A DNA stretch of 64,000 nucleotides from the NCBI GenBank assembly GCA_031987605.1, contig DALZZF010000013.1, forward strand, positions 1 to 64,000, in the 5' to 3' direction. This stretch comes from JAFAGO01 sp031987605. GTDB taxonomy: Bacteria > Bacteroidota > Bacteroidia > Flavobacteriales > Weeksellaceae. Position numbers and translations under genes: made by a program. Under the pieces are notes generated by a model. The model was given only the letters and a program-made list of their open reading frames with translations, had not been told where the DNA came from and searched no databases. Every line of letters starts with the position of its first letter. Position 1 is the first letter of the stretch. Below, one piece after another: positions 16,409-23,998 of the stretch.

Positions 16409-19336
16409 ATGATCAGAAGAATTTCTACAGTTTTATTGGTAGCAGCTCTTTCGTTCAACGCTTTCGGACAAAACAACGAATGGAAGGAAGCGAAAAGCGG
16501 AGGCTATACCTATAAATATGTGACCAACGATCCTACCAACTCCAGGTTTTATACCCTGAAAAATGGTCTGACCGTTATTTTAAGTCCAACCACTAAAGAT
16601 CCGAGAATTCAGGCGTATGTTGCCGTGAAAGCCGGAAGTAAAACCGATCCTGCTACCAATACAGGTTTAGCGCATTATCTGGAGCACATGCTTTTCAAAG
16701 GAACCGATAAATACGGCTCACTCGATTGGAGTAAAGAAAAACCGGAACTGGATAAAATTGATGCGCTGTACGAGCAGTACAATAAAACCAAAGACGAAAC
16801 GCAGAGAAAAGCAATTTATAAAAAAATCGACTCAATCTCTGGTGTAGCAAGTAAATATTCCATCGCCAATGAGTACGACAAAATGCTTTCCGGAATGGGC
16901 GCACAGGGAACCAATGCTTGGACAAGTTTCGAGGAAACCGTTTATACAGACGATGTTCCGTCCAGCTCGATAGATAAGTATCTTGCCGTGCAGGCAGAAC
17001 GTTTCAGAAATCCGATTCTGAGAATTTTCCATACCGAACTGGAAGCGGTGTACGAAGAGAAAAACAGAACTTTGGATAATGATGGCAGACAGGTTTTTGA
17101 AACCTTATTCTCCAATTTATTTAAAAATCACAACTACGGACTTCAGACCACCATCGGAACGGTGGAACATTTGAAAAATCCTTCACTGGTACAGATTCGT
17201 AAATATTTCAGTACTTATTATGTGCCCAACAATATGGGAATCGTGATGTCGGGAGATTTTAATCCGGATGAAGTGATTGCCAAAGTTGATAAGGATTTTT
17301 CTTATATGCAGAATAAACCGGTGCCGAAATACACTTTTAATCCGGAAGATGCCATTAAGACTCCGATTGTAAAAGAAATCGTAGGTCCGGATGCAGAAAG
17401 CGTAACCATCGGTTATCGCCTTCCGGGAAACAAAGATAAAGACGTGCTTCTTGCCGATTTGGTCGGTTCTATTTTAACCAACGGAAAAGCCGGTTTAATG
17501 GATTTGAATCTGGTAAAAAAACAGAAACTTCTTCGTGCCGGAGCGTTTACGTATACTTTGATTGACCACGGTATTTTGTATTTGTCCGGTTCACCAACTT
17601 CAGGGCAGTCTTTGGAAGAAGTAAAATCGTTGATGCTTGAGCAGATCAACAATCTGAAAAAAGGAAACTTCGATGATGATTTAATTCCATCCATCGTTAA
17701 CAATATTAAAAAACAGAAAATTCAGGAAACAGAAACCTATTCCGATAGAGCCAATCTTTTGGTAGGTGCTTTTACCGCTGATCTGGACTGGAAAACTCAG
17801 GTAGCGTATGTAAACGATCTTTCCAAAATCACCAAAGCGGATGTAGTTGCTTTCGCCAATAAATATCTGGGAGATAACAATTATGTAGCAATTCTGAAAA
17901 GAAAAGGCGAGCGAAAAGACCTTCAGAAAATCGACAAACCAACGATTACGCCGGTGGAAACCAATGCCGACAAGCAGTCCGCTTTCGTGAAGTTGATTGA
18001 AGATATGCCAAGCACGCCATCCACACCGGTATTTTTGGATTTCGATAAAGACATTCAGAAATCAAAAGTTGGAAATGCCGAAGTTCTTTACGTTCCGAAT
18101 AAAGACAACGCCTTATACAGACTGCGTTACCGATATAAAATAGGCTCTCTGAACGATCTTAAAATGCCAATCGCCGCACAATATCTTCAGTTCCTGGGAA
18201 CCGATAAAAAATCGGCAGAGCAAATCTCTAAGGATTTCTATAAAATCGCATCCAGCTTCAATGTTTCTACAGGAGAAGAATATACGACCGTAACCATTGA
18301 AGGTCTTCAGGAAAACTTCGATCAGGCGGTGAAATTATACGAAGATTTGGTTCTGAATGTAAAACCCGATGATGAAGCATTGAAAGCCTTAAAAGCAAGA
18401 TTGACCAAAGCAAGAAACGATGCCAAACTGAATAAAGGTGCCATTCTTCAGGGATTGACCAGCTATGCTTTATATGGTTCGAAAAACAAATTCAACAACA
18501 CATTATCTGCTGCGGATTTAGAAGGAATTTCTTCTTCAGAACTGGTTTCTAAAATCAAGGATTTGAATAATTATGAGCAAACCGTCATTTATTACGGTCC
18601 GGCTTCATTAAGTGAACTTACTTCCAAACTGAAAGCAGCACATGCGGTTCCGGCAACATTTAAAACTCCTGCTGCTGCCAAAACTTTCACACAGATTCCT
18701 GCGACTAAAAATCAGGTGCTTTTCACCGATTATGAAATGGTTCAGGCAGAAACAAGATGGATCCGCAATACCGATAAATACGATCCGAAAAACACCACTT
18801 TGATAAATGTGTTCAACAATTATTTCGGAGGCGGAATGGGATCGATCGTATTCCAGACCATCCGTGAAAGTAAGGCGTTGGCGTACAGCACCTATGGATA
18901 TTACGTTTCTCCACAGAAAAAATCCGATGATTATTATGTGATGAGTTATGTCGGAAGCCAGGCAGATAAATTCAAAGATGCGACCACCGCAATGAATGAA
19001 CTTCTCACCAAAATGCCGGAACTTCCAGCCAATCTTGAACTCGCTAAAAGTCAGGTGAAAAAAGATATTCAAACCGAAAGAATTACGCAGGACGGCATTA
19101 TTTTCCGTTACCTTTCTGCTAAAGAATTAGGCTTGAAGGACGATATCAGAAAGCAAATTTACAGTTCCGTTGACGGAATCAAAATGAGCGATCTGAAAAA
19201 TTTCCACCAAACCAACCTTTCCGGAAAGCCATACACTTATGCATTGGTGGCTTCCGATAAAAAAGTTTCTCAGGACGAAATGAAAAAACTCGGAGAAGTG
19301 AAGAAAATTTCTTTAGAAGAACTTTTCGGGTATTAA
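16409..19336 (+). CDS. M16 family metallopeptidase (pitrilysin-like)
   Basis: This 975-residue exported zinc peptidase has a signal peptide (about 1-20, ending NAFG) and two M16 halves. The first half carries the inverted zinc motif HYLEH (His89, Glu92, His93), with the third ligand in the downstream EEKNR region. The second half (about 540-975) is the usual inactive repeat with FGGGMGSIVFQTIRESKALAYS. Such enzymes clamp and cut short peptides in the periplasm. It is transcribed alone and followed by a clear intrinsic terminator at 19361. Confidence 0.93.
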   Translation: MIRRISTVLLVAALSFNAFGQNNEWKEAKSGGYTYKYVTNDPTNSRFYTLKNGLTVILSPTTKDPRIQAYVAVKAGSKTDPATNTGLAHYLEHMLFKGTDKYGSLDWSKEKPELDKIDALYEQYNKTKDETQRKAIYKKIDSISGVASKYSIANEYDKMLSGMGAQGTNAWTSFEETVYTDDVPSSSIDKYLAVQAERFRNPILRIFHTELEAVYEEKNRTLDNDGRQVFETLFSNLFKNHNYGLQTTIGTVEHLKNPSLVQIRKYFSTYYVPNNMGIVMSGDFNPDEVIAKVDKDFSYMQNKPVPKYTFNPEDAIKTPIVKEIVGPDAESVTIGYRLPGNKDKDVLLADLVGSILTNGKAGLMDLNLVKKQKLLRAGAFTYTLIDHGILYLSGSPTSGQSLEEVKSLMLEQINNLKKGNFDDDLIPSIVNNIKKQKIQETETYSDRANLLVGAFTADLDWKTQVAYVNDLSKITKADVVAFANKYLGDNNYVAILKRKGERKDLQKIDKPTITPVETNADKQSAFVKLIEDMPSTPSTPVFLDFDKDIQKSKVGNAEVLYVPNKDNALYRLRYRYKIGSLNDLKMPIAAQYLQFLGTDKKSAEQISKDFYKIASSFNVSTGEEYTTVTIEGLQENFDQAVKLYEDLVLNVKPDDEALKALKARLTKARNDAKLNKGAILQGLTSYALYGSKNKFNNTLSAADLEGISSSELVSKIKDLNNYEQTVIYYGPASLSELTSKLKAAHAVPATFKTPAAAKTFTQIPATKNQVLFTDYEMVQAETRWIRNTDKYDPKNTTLINVFNNYFGGGMGSIVFQTIRESKALAYSTYGYYVSPQKKSDDYYVMSYVGSQADKFKDATTAMNELLTKMPELPANLELAKSQVKKDIQTERITQDGIIFRYLSAKELGLKDDIRKQIYSSVDGIKMSDLKNFHQTNLSGKPYTYALVASDKKVSQDEMKKLGEVKKISLEELFGY

Positions 19337-19360
19337 TTCTCAATCGATTTTATAAAAGCA

Positions 19361-19393
19361 AAAGCTGTTCGGGATTTTCCGGGCAGCTTTTTT
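19361..19393 (+). terminator. Intrinsic terminator after M16 peptidase
   Basis: The stem AAAGCTG(TT)CGG / CCG(GG)CAGCTTT is followed by a T-run. It begins 25 bp after the M16 peptidase stop codon. Confidence 0.75.
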
Positions 19394-19473
19394 ATCATTC
19401 AAGTCCAACACCCCAAATCCAATATTGAAATACGTATATCGCACATCGAAAATCGCAAATCGCAAATCGCAAA

Positions 19474-19605
19474 TGCATCAGGGCACCTTTATCCGCCTTC
19501 CGCTCCCGCTTTTCTGTTCGCCGCATCCAGCGCTTAATTCCAAAAGCTCCTCACAGAAAGAGCTCCGCTCAAGTCGGGGTGCGGGGTTTGAGTTTGTATT
19601 TCCGG
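19474..19605 (-). repeat. GC-rich dispersed-type intergenic element
   Basis: This block is much richer in G and C than the flanks. On the minus strand it reads GCACCCCGACTTGAGCGGAG, then a CTCTTTCTGTGAGGAGC stem-loop-like segment, then a GCGGGAGCGGAAGGCGGATA segment. I recall similar GAGCGGAGCTCTTT...GAGGAGC elements in many Flavobacteriia intergenic gaps; only one copy is in this window, so dispersal is recollection. Confidence 0.45.
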
Positions 19606-19679
19606 CATAGTTTTCATCATCGCGACGATAGAAATTAATCCTATATTTACAGTCAACCATTAACGATCAACCATCAACC

Positions 19680-20558
19680 ATGAACTATACACAGCCCATG
19701 CTTCGCGAAGGAGCATTAAAAGATAAAGTCGCCATCGTTACCGGTGGCGGAAGCGGACTTGGAAAAGCCATGACCAAATATTTTCTGGAACTCGGCGCAA
19801 AGGTCGTCATCACTTCCAGAAATCTGGAAAAACTGCAGACCACCGCGAAAGAATTAGAAGAGCAAACCGGTGGAAAAGTACTCTGCGTTTCCTGCGATGT
19901 CCGCAACTGGGACGAAGTACAAGCCATGAAAGATGCCGCCATCAAAGAATTTGGAAAAATTGATATTTTACTCAACAATGCCGCAGGAAATTTCATTTCT
20001 CCTACCGAAAGATTAACCCATTCCGCATTCGATTCGATTCTTGATATTGTGCTGAAAGGGACTAAAAACTGCACACTTTCCATTGGCAAATACTGGATTG
20101 AAAACAAAATTCCGGGAACAGTTTTGAATATTGTGACCACCTATTCATGGACGGGATCAGCGTATGTAGTTCCTTCCGCCTGTGCAAAAGCCGGCGTTTT
20201 GGCCATGACCAGAAGTCTGGCAGTAGAATGGGCAAAATACGGAATCCGTTTCAACGCCATTGCGCCTGGTCCGTTTCCTACAAAAGGTGCTTGGGATCGT
20301 TTGCTTCCGGGAAATTTGCAGGAAAAATTCGATATGCGGAAGAAAGTTCCGCTCAGAAGAGTAGGGGAACATCAGGAACTGGCAAATCTTGCCGCTTATC
20401 TGGTTTCCGATTTTTCCGCTTATGTGAACGGCGAAGTCGTTACGATTGACGGTGGCGAATGGTTGCAGGGTGCGGGCGAATTCAATATGCTTGAAGAAAT
20501 TCCACAAGAAATGTGGGATATGCTGGAAGCGATGATAAAAGCGAAAAAATCTAATTAA
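19680..20558 (+). CDS. SDR family oxidoreductase, 2,4-dienoyl-CoA reductase-like
   Basis: This short-chain dehydrogenase of 292 residues has the NADP-binding TGGGSGLG (21-28), NNAAGNF and the catalytic region of the dienoyl-CoA reductase subgroup (SAYVVPSACAKAGV, where Tyr and the Ala-Lys differ from the classical YxxxK). DECR enzymes reduce 2,4-dienoyl-CoA in beta-oxidation of unsaturated fatty acids. The GPFPTKGAWDRL segment and the C-terminal EIPQEMWDMLEAMI tail fit this subgroup. It is not embedded in a fatty-acid operon, so the substrate is inferred from subgroup motifs only. A palindromic element follows 8 bp after the stop. Confidence 0.82.
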   Translation: MNYTQPMLREGALKDKVAIVTGGGSGLGKAMTKYFLELGAKVVITSRNLEKLQTTAKELEEQTGGKVLCVSCDVRNWDEVQAMKDAAIKEFGKIDILLNNAAGNFISPTERLTHSAFDSILDIVLKGTKNCTLSIGKYWIENKIPGTVLNIVTTYSWTGSAYVVPSACAKAGVLAMTRSLAVEWAKYGIRFNAIAPGPFPTKGAWDRLLPGNLQEKFDMRKKVPLRRVGEHQELANLAAYLVSDFSAYVNGEVVTIDGGEWLQGAGEFNMLEEIPQEMWDMLEAMIKAKKSN

Positions 20559-20565
20559 TCCACAA

Positions 20566-20609
20566 CCTTGTCAAGGTTAATCTTCAGCACGCAGATAACC
20601 TTGACAAGG
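20566..20609. repeat. 44-bp palindromic element, copy 1
   Basis: Outer arms CCTTGTCAAGGTTA and its complement flank a short loop, with one bulged base. A second copy of the same length lies at 21536-21579 on the other side of the EEP gene. It probably doubles as a terminator for the SDR gene. Confidence 0.7.
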
Positions 20610-20701
20610 CTTTTAAATAAAATATTAACTTTCGCTACGGAAAATCAATCTTGCTCGTTTCAGTATAAGATTAAAGCAAAAAAATCAAACTAAACAAAAA
20701 A

Positions 20702-21532
20702 ATGAAATTCAGAATCTCCTTTATTCTCCTGTGTTTTACAGTTTTTATATCGGCTCAAAATCTTGAGGTGATGTCATATAATATTCGTCTTTCCATCGAT
20801 TCCGACAAGGAAAATTCTTGGGAAAACCGTAAACAGGATGCGATTGCACTGATGTCCTATTATCATCCCGATGTTATGGGCGTTCAGGAAGCATTGTGGC
20901 AACAAATGAACGATATTAAAAATGGTTTGAAAGGCTATGATTATATTGGTGTTGGCCGTGATGACGGTAAGCAAAAAGGTGAGTTTTCGGCAATATTTTA
21001 TAATGCTGAAAAATTGAAGGTTCTGAAATCCGGAACGTTTTGGCTGAGTGAAACTCCTGATGTTCCGTCCAAAGGTTGGGATGCCGCGCTGAACAGAATT
21101 TGTAGTTATGCTTTACTGAAAGAAATGAAGTCCGGGAAAGAATTTTGGGCGTTCAATATTCATTTTGATCATGTGGGAAATCTGGCAAGAGTGAATGCGG
21201 CAAAACTCATTCTCGAAAAAATAAAAAGTTTTAACCAGAAATCCCTTCCGGTAGTGCTTACAGGGGATTTTAATCTTACGGAAGATTCAGAGCCGATCAG
21301 GATTTTGTCGCAGAATATGAATGACAGTTTTTATCATTCTGCCACGCCGCATTACGGACCAAAAGGAACTTTTCAGGGATTCGATATTCAGAAGATCAGT
21401 AATGAACGCATTGATTATATTTTTGTGAAGAAGTTTAAAGTTTTATCGAACCGAACCATCAACGACCGTCGGGAAAATTTGTTATATCCATCGGATCATT
21501 TCCCTGTGTTGGCGAAACTGCAGTTTGAATAA
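20702..21532 (+). CDS. Endonuclease/exonuclease/phosphatase family protein, secreted
   Basis: This 276-residue protein has a signal peptide (about 1-18, ending FISAQ) and a complete EEP fold. It begins with MSYNIR, followed by VMGVQEAL (metal Glu), FNIHFDHVG, TGDFNL, RIDYIF and the C-terminal SDHFPV. All catalytic positions look intact, so it is an active Mg-dependent phosphodiesterase or phosphatase outside the cytoplasm. Substrates in this family include nucleic acids, phospholipids and sphingomyelin, and sequence alone cannot choose. It is bracketed by the two copies of the 44-bp palindrome. Confidence 0.88.
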   Translation: MKFRISFILLCFTVFISAQNLEVMSYNIRLSIDSDKENSWENRKQDAIALMSYYHPDVMGVQEALWQQMNDIKNGLKGYDYIGVGRDDGKQKGEFSAIFYNAEKLKVLKSGTFWLSETPDVPSKGWDAALNRICSYALLKEMKSGKEFWAFNIHFDHVGNLARVNAAKLILEKIKSFNQKSLPVVLTGDFNLTEDSEPIRILSQNMNDSFYHSATPHYGPKGTFQGFDIQKISNERIDYIFVKKFKVLSNRTINDRRENLLYPSDHFPVLAKLQFE

Positions 21533-21535
21533 GAG

Positions 21536-21579
21536 CCTTTTCAAGGTTATTTGTAAGCTGAAAATTAACCTTGACAAGG
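21536..21579. repeat. 44-bp palindromic element, copy 2 / bidirectional terminator
   Basis: CCTTTTCAAGGTTA ... TTAACCTTGACAAGG lies exactly between the convergent stop codons of the EEP gene and the response regulator. It likely ends both transcripts. It has the same length and arms as copy 1 at 20566. Confidence 0.7.
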
Positions 21580-21580
21580 C

Positions 21581-22267
21581 TTATTCCGGAAAGTCAATCT
21601 CAAAACCAATTCCCCGGATTGATGAAATGGAAATTTTTTCATCGTGAGCAAAATATTTCCGCAGCCTGCTGATAAAAACATCCAGACTTCTTCCTGAAAA
21701 ATAATCGTTGTTTTCCCAAAGTGCGTTCAGGATTTCGTCGCGCTTTACGGTTTGGTGATTGTGCTTTAAAAAATACAGAATCAAATCTTTTTCCTTGATG
21801 GTTAACCGAATTTTTTCGTTGGAATGTTGAAGGGTGAGGTTTTCTGTATTTAAGGTGTATTTTCCTATTTTTATTATTTCTTCAACGAAATCTTTCGGTT
21901 GAATTCTTCGTAAAATATTCTGAATTCGGAGTACCAATTCTTCCGGATCGCAGGGTTTGGTTAAATAATCATCGGCACCAATTTTCAGACCGGTTAACTT
22001 GTCGATTTTCTGGTTTTTTGCGGTGAGAAAAAATAATGGAAAATCAGGATGTTTTTGCAGAATCAATTTTGCCAGACTGAAACCATCCAGATTGGGCATC
22101 ATCACATCCAAAATTCCAAGGTGAAATGGAAATCCGTTTTCAATTAATGGAAGAATGTCTTCCGGATTCTGAAACCAGATTACTTCAAAATCGCTGAGTT
22201 CCAGATACTGTTTCAGGATCATTCCAAAGTCGGAATCGTCTTCTGCCAAAAGTATTTTAGGTTGCAT
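21581..22267 (-). CDS. Response regulator, OmpR/PhoB family
   Basis: This 228-residue transcription factor is read from the ATG at 22267 (MQPKILLAEDD). A longer ORF start 42 bp upstream adds residues with no family match. The receiver domain (1-120) has the acidic pocket E9/D10/D11, phospho-acceptor Asp54 (LDVMMP) and Lys in YLTKP. The C-terminal winged-helix DNA-binding domain (about 130-228) has the LTIKEKDLILYFLKH and GRSLDVFISRLRKY patterns. It overlaps the histidine-kinase gene by 11 bp. Probable targets include its own operon, through the 11-bp-spaced repeats at 23601-23630, and possibly the divergent barrel gene at 23999. Confidence 0.93.
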   Translation of the reverse strand: MQPKILLAEDDSDFGMILKQYLELSDFEVIWFQNPEDILPLIENGFPFHLGILDVMMPNLDGFSLAKLILQKHPDFPLFFLTAKNQKIDKLTGLKIGADDYLTKPCDPEELVLRIQNILRRIQPKDFVEEIIKIGKYTLNTENLTLQHSNEKIRLTIKEKDLILYFLKHNHQTVKRDEILNALWENNDYFSGRSLDVFISRLRKYFAHDEKISISSIRGIGFEIDFPE

Positions 22268-23564
22268 GCGGAAGTTCGATTTTAAATGAGGTTCCTTTGT
22301 TCGGTTCACTTTCCAGCCGGATTTCGCCGTTGTATTTTTTTACCAGATTTTTCACCAGAAACAAGCCTAAGCCCAAACCTTTCGTGTTGTGAATGTTGTT
22401 GGACTGAATGCGGTAAAATTTCTCGAAAACTGCTTTTTGTTCTCTTTTGTCAATTCCCGAACCGTTGTCGGAAACCTCGATAAATAGTTTGTTTTGAGTG
22501 TTTTTAAATGCAATATTTATTTTTTTCGCTCCGTATTTCACGCTGTTTTCGCAAAGATTTTTCAGGATGGTTTCCATATCGGTTTTGTGAAAAGCGAGAT
22601 TTTCTGAAATTTCATTTTTCAAAATAAATTGGGCATTTGGATAAAGAAACTGCAAATCTTCAATGCAATAATTCCAGTCCTCTTTTTCCATCGGAATGGT
22701 TTCGCTGTCGGATGGTTTTTCCAGACGCAGCATCAGATTTTCCAATCGGGAAATCTGCCTTTCAATTAAAGGTAAATTTTCTTTGTTCCAGTCTTTTTTT
22801 AATGATTTTGAAGCGACTTTTAAAGTGGCAATAGGTGTTCGGAATTCATGCGAAATATTGTCCACCGCGGTATGCAGAATTTCTACCTGCTTTTGTTGTT
22901 TCATCAGGTTTTTCACCGTTAATGCAAACAGCCAAACTACCGCTGCGAGAATAAAAACACATAACAAAATCAGCAATGCCAGTTCCCGGAATATCACATA
23001 TTTACTATTCAAAATCTGATAATTGGTTTCAGAAAATAGTTTGAAATGATCGTTCTTTTTCATTTTTTTTGTTTCGTCATCCGTGGTCGTTGACGAAGAA
23101 TTCCAGTTTCCGGTGGTTTGCATTCCGGGTTTTATCACTTTATCTTCGGTTTGATAAATGATGATTGGTTTTTTCAGCAACTGAGTACTGTCGGGAAGTT
23201 GAATAATGGAATTGTATTTTAATTCCACCGCCACTTTATAGCCTTTGTTTTTGAATTGTTGATTGATGTAATTCGTGAGTTCTTTTCGGTGGCTTCGGTT
23301 ATTCTTTTCAAAATAAGTAAGAAACTGTTTTTCTGATATTTTTTTGTTGGCGTAATCAGCGACTATTTTTAAAACTTCGTCGTCCTGATGGCGGTCGCGT
23401 TCTTCCAGAAGATCCACAAATCCAGAGCTTTTATCCAGTACATTCCGGTAGATTTCCTTTTCTTTTACCACATAGGTTTTGTACATGAAAAAACCCTGAA
23501 TTCCTAATAAAACAAGGAATAGCAGCGTGAAAATAACAATAACCGTTCTGTTTTTGGAAATCAT
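22257..23564 (-). CDS. Sensor histidine kinase
   Basis: This membrane kinase is read from the ATG at 23564 (MISKNRT); an upstream ATG at 23603 would place extra residues before the first membrane helix and inside the repeat region. Features are TM1 (about 7-26), a periplasmic sensor segment (about 30-190), TM2 (about 192-214), the HisKA phospho-acceptor His239 (ISHEFRTP) and an HATPase domain with NxxKYG (NLCENSVKYG), DNGSGID and GLGLGLFLVK. It is about 435 residues. The sensor segment matches no known ligand domain. It is co-translated with the response regulator downstream. Confidence 0.93.
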   Translation of the reverse strand: MISKNRTVIVIFTLLFLVLLGIQGFFMYKTYVVKEKEIYRNVLDKSSGFVDLLEERDRHQDDEVLKIVADYANKKISEKQFLTYFEKNNRSHRKELTNYINQQFKNKGYKVAVELKYNSIIQLPDSTQLLKKPIIIYQTEDKVIKPGMQTTGNWNSSSTTTDDETKKMKKNDHFKLFSETNYQILNSKYVIFRELALLILLCVFILAAVVWLFALTVKNLMKQQKQVEILHTAVDNISHEFRTPIATLKVASKSLKKDWNKENLPLIERQISRLENLMLRLEKPSDSETIPMEKEDWNYCIEDLQFLYPNAQFILKNEISENLAFHKTDMETILKNLCENSVKYGAKKINIAFKNTQNKLFIEVSDNGSGIDKREQKAVFEKFYRIQSNNIHNTKGLGLGLFLVKNLVKKYNGEIRLESEPNKGTSFKIELPHAT

Positions 23565-23568
23565 AAAG

Positions 23569-23597
23569 CAAAGATAAAATTTTGAAGAAGATGCAAA
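23569..23597 (-). promoter_or_regulatory. Promoter of histidine kinase operon
   Basis: On the minus strand, TTTG (23597-23594) and TATCTTTG (23576-23569) are 17 bp apart, slightly short of the usual 19-21. The -7 box ends only 4 bp before the ATG at 23564, so the transcript would be leaderless or nearly so. Confidence 0.45.
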
Positions 23598-23600
23598 TGG

Positions 23601-23630
23601 CATTAACCCTTCATTAACCTTTCATTAACC
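23601..23630 (-). promoter_or_regulatory. Three 11-bp-spaced CATTAACC direct repeats (candidate response-regulator site)
   Basis: CATTAACC occurs at 23601-23608, 23612-23619 and 23623-23630, an exact 11-bp period. PhoB/OmpR-type winged-helix regulators bind such tandem half-sites. The array sits directly upstream of the -33 element of the kinase/regulator operon, the position of an activator site. Confidence 0.6.
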
Positions 23631-23998
23631 GATTTTGTGGCGGAATAGACGGATTTTTGTCATCTAATTTGTCTCTTCGACATTTGTGTGGAAATTAAAT
23701 TTTCTATTATCATTTTAAATCGACCTAGGAAATGAAGGCGTTAATAAATTTTGAAAAATTTCCGTGAAAAATATCCACTGTTCGAGTGGCGGCAGAAATA
23801 TTTCTTATGTGATAAATCTTTGTTCCCGCCCGAGTTTGGAGATTTTAGGAAATTCTTCAAAATTTTAGCCGGAGTTTCCAAGTCTTGAATTTTTGGTTCT
23901 TTTGTTTCAAGACAAAAGAACATAAAATCAAAATAAAACGATACGTTTAAAATCTTTAAGTCCATAGTTTTTGGCGAAGAACTGTAAAATATTAAGTT

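Larger units (their letters stand above)
19337..19679. other. Intergenic region with terminator and dispersed repeat
   Basis: No gene is supported here. In order it holds the M16 terminator (19361-19393), an 8-bp tandem of AAATCGCA (19450-19475), a GC-rich block (about 19474-19605) unlike its surroundings, and CAACCAT-type repeats directly before the SDR start codon. Short ORFs on both strands lie within the GC-rich block and are judged spurious. Confidence 0.6.
23565..23998. other. Divergent regulatory region between kinase and barrel genes
   Basis: No gene is supported here. It holds the kinase promoter, the three CATTAACC repeats, and then AT-rich sequence running up to the divergent outer-membrane gene. 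A GC-rich patch near 23780-23860 (TTCGAGTGGCGGCAG, CCCGCCCGAGTTTGG) may be part of a dispersed element. A 74-residue minus-strand ORF there has no family features and is rejected. Confidence 0.6.

Noticed and set aside
19425..19660. ORFs of about 60 residues on both strands before the SDR gene
   Set aside because: They come from a GC-rich repeat-type element; both strands are open because of its composition.
23741..23965. 74-residue minus-strand ORF between kinase and barrel genes
   Set aside because: No family features, and it would have to be transcribed toward the kinase promoter region.
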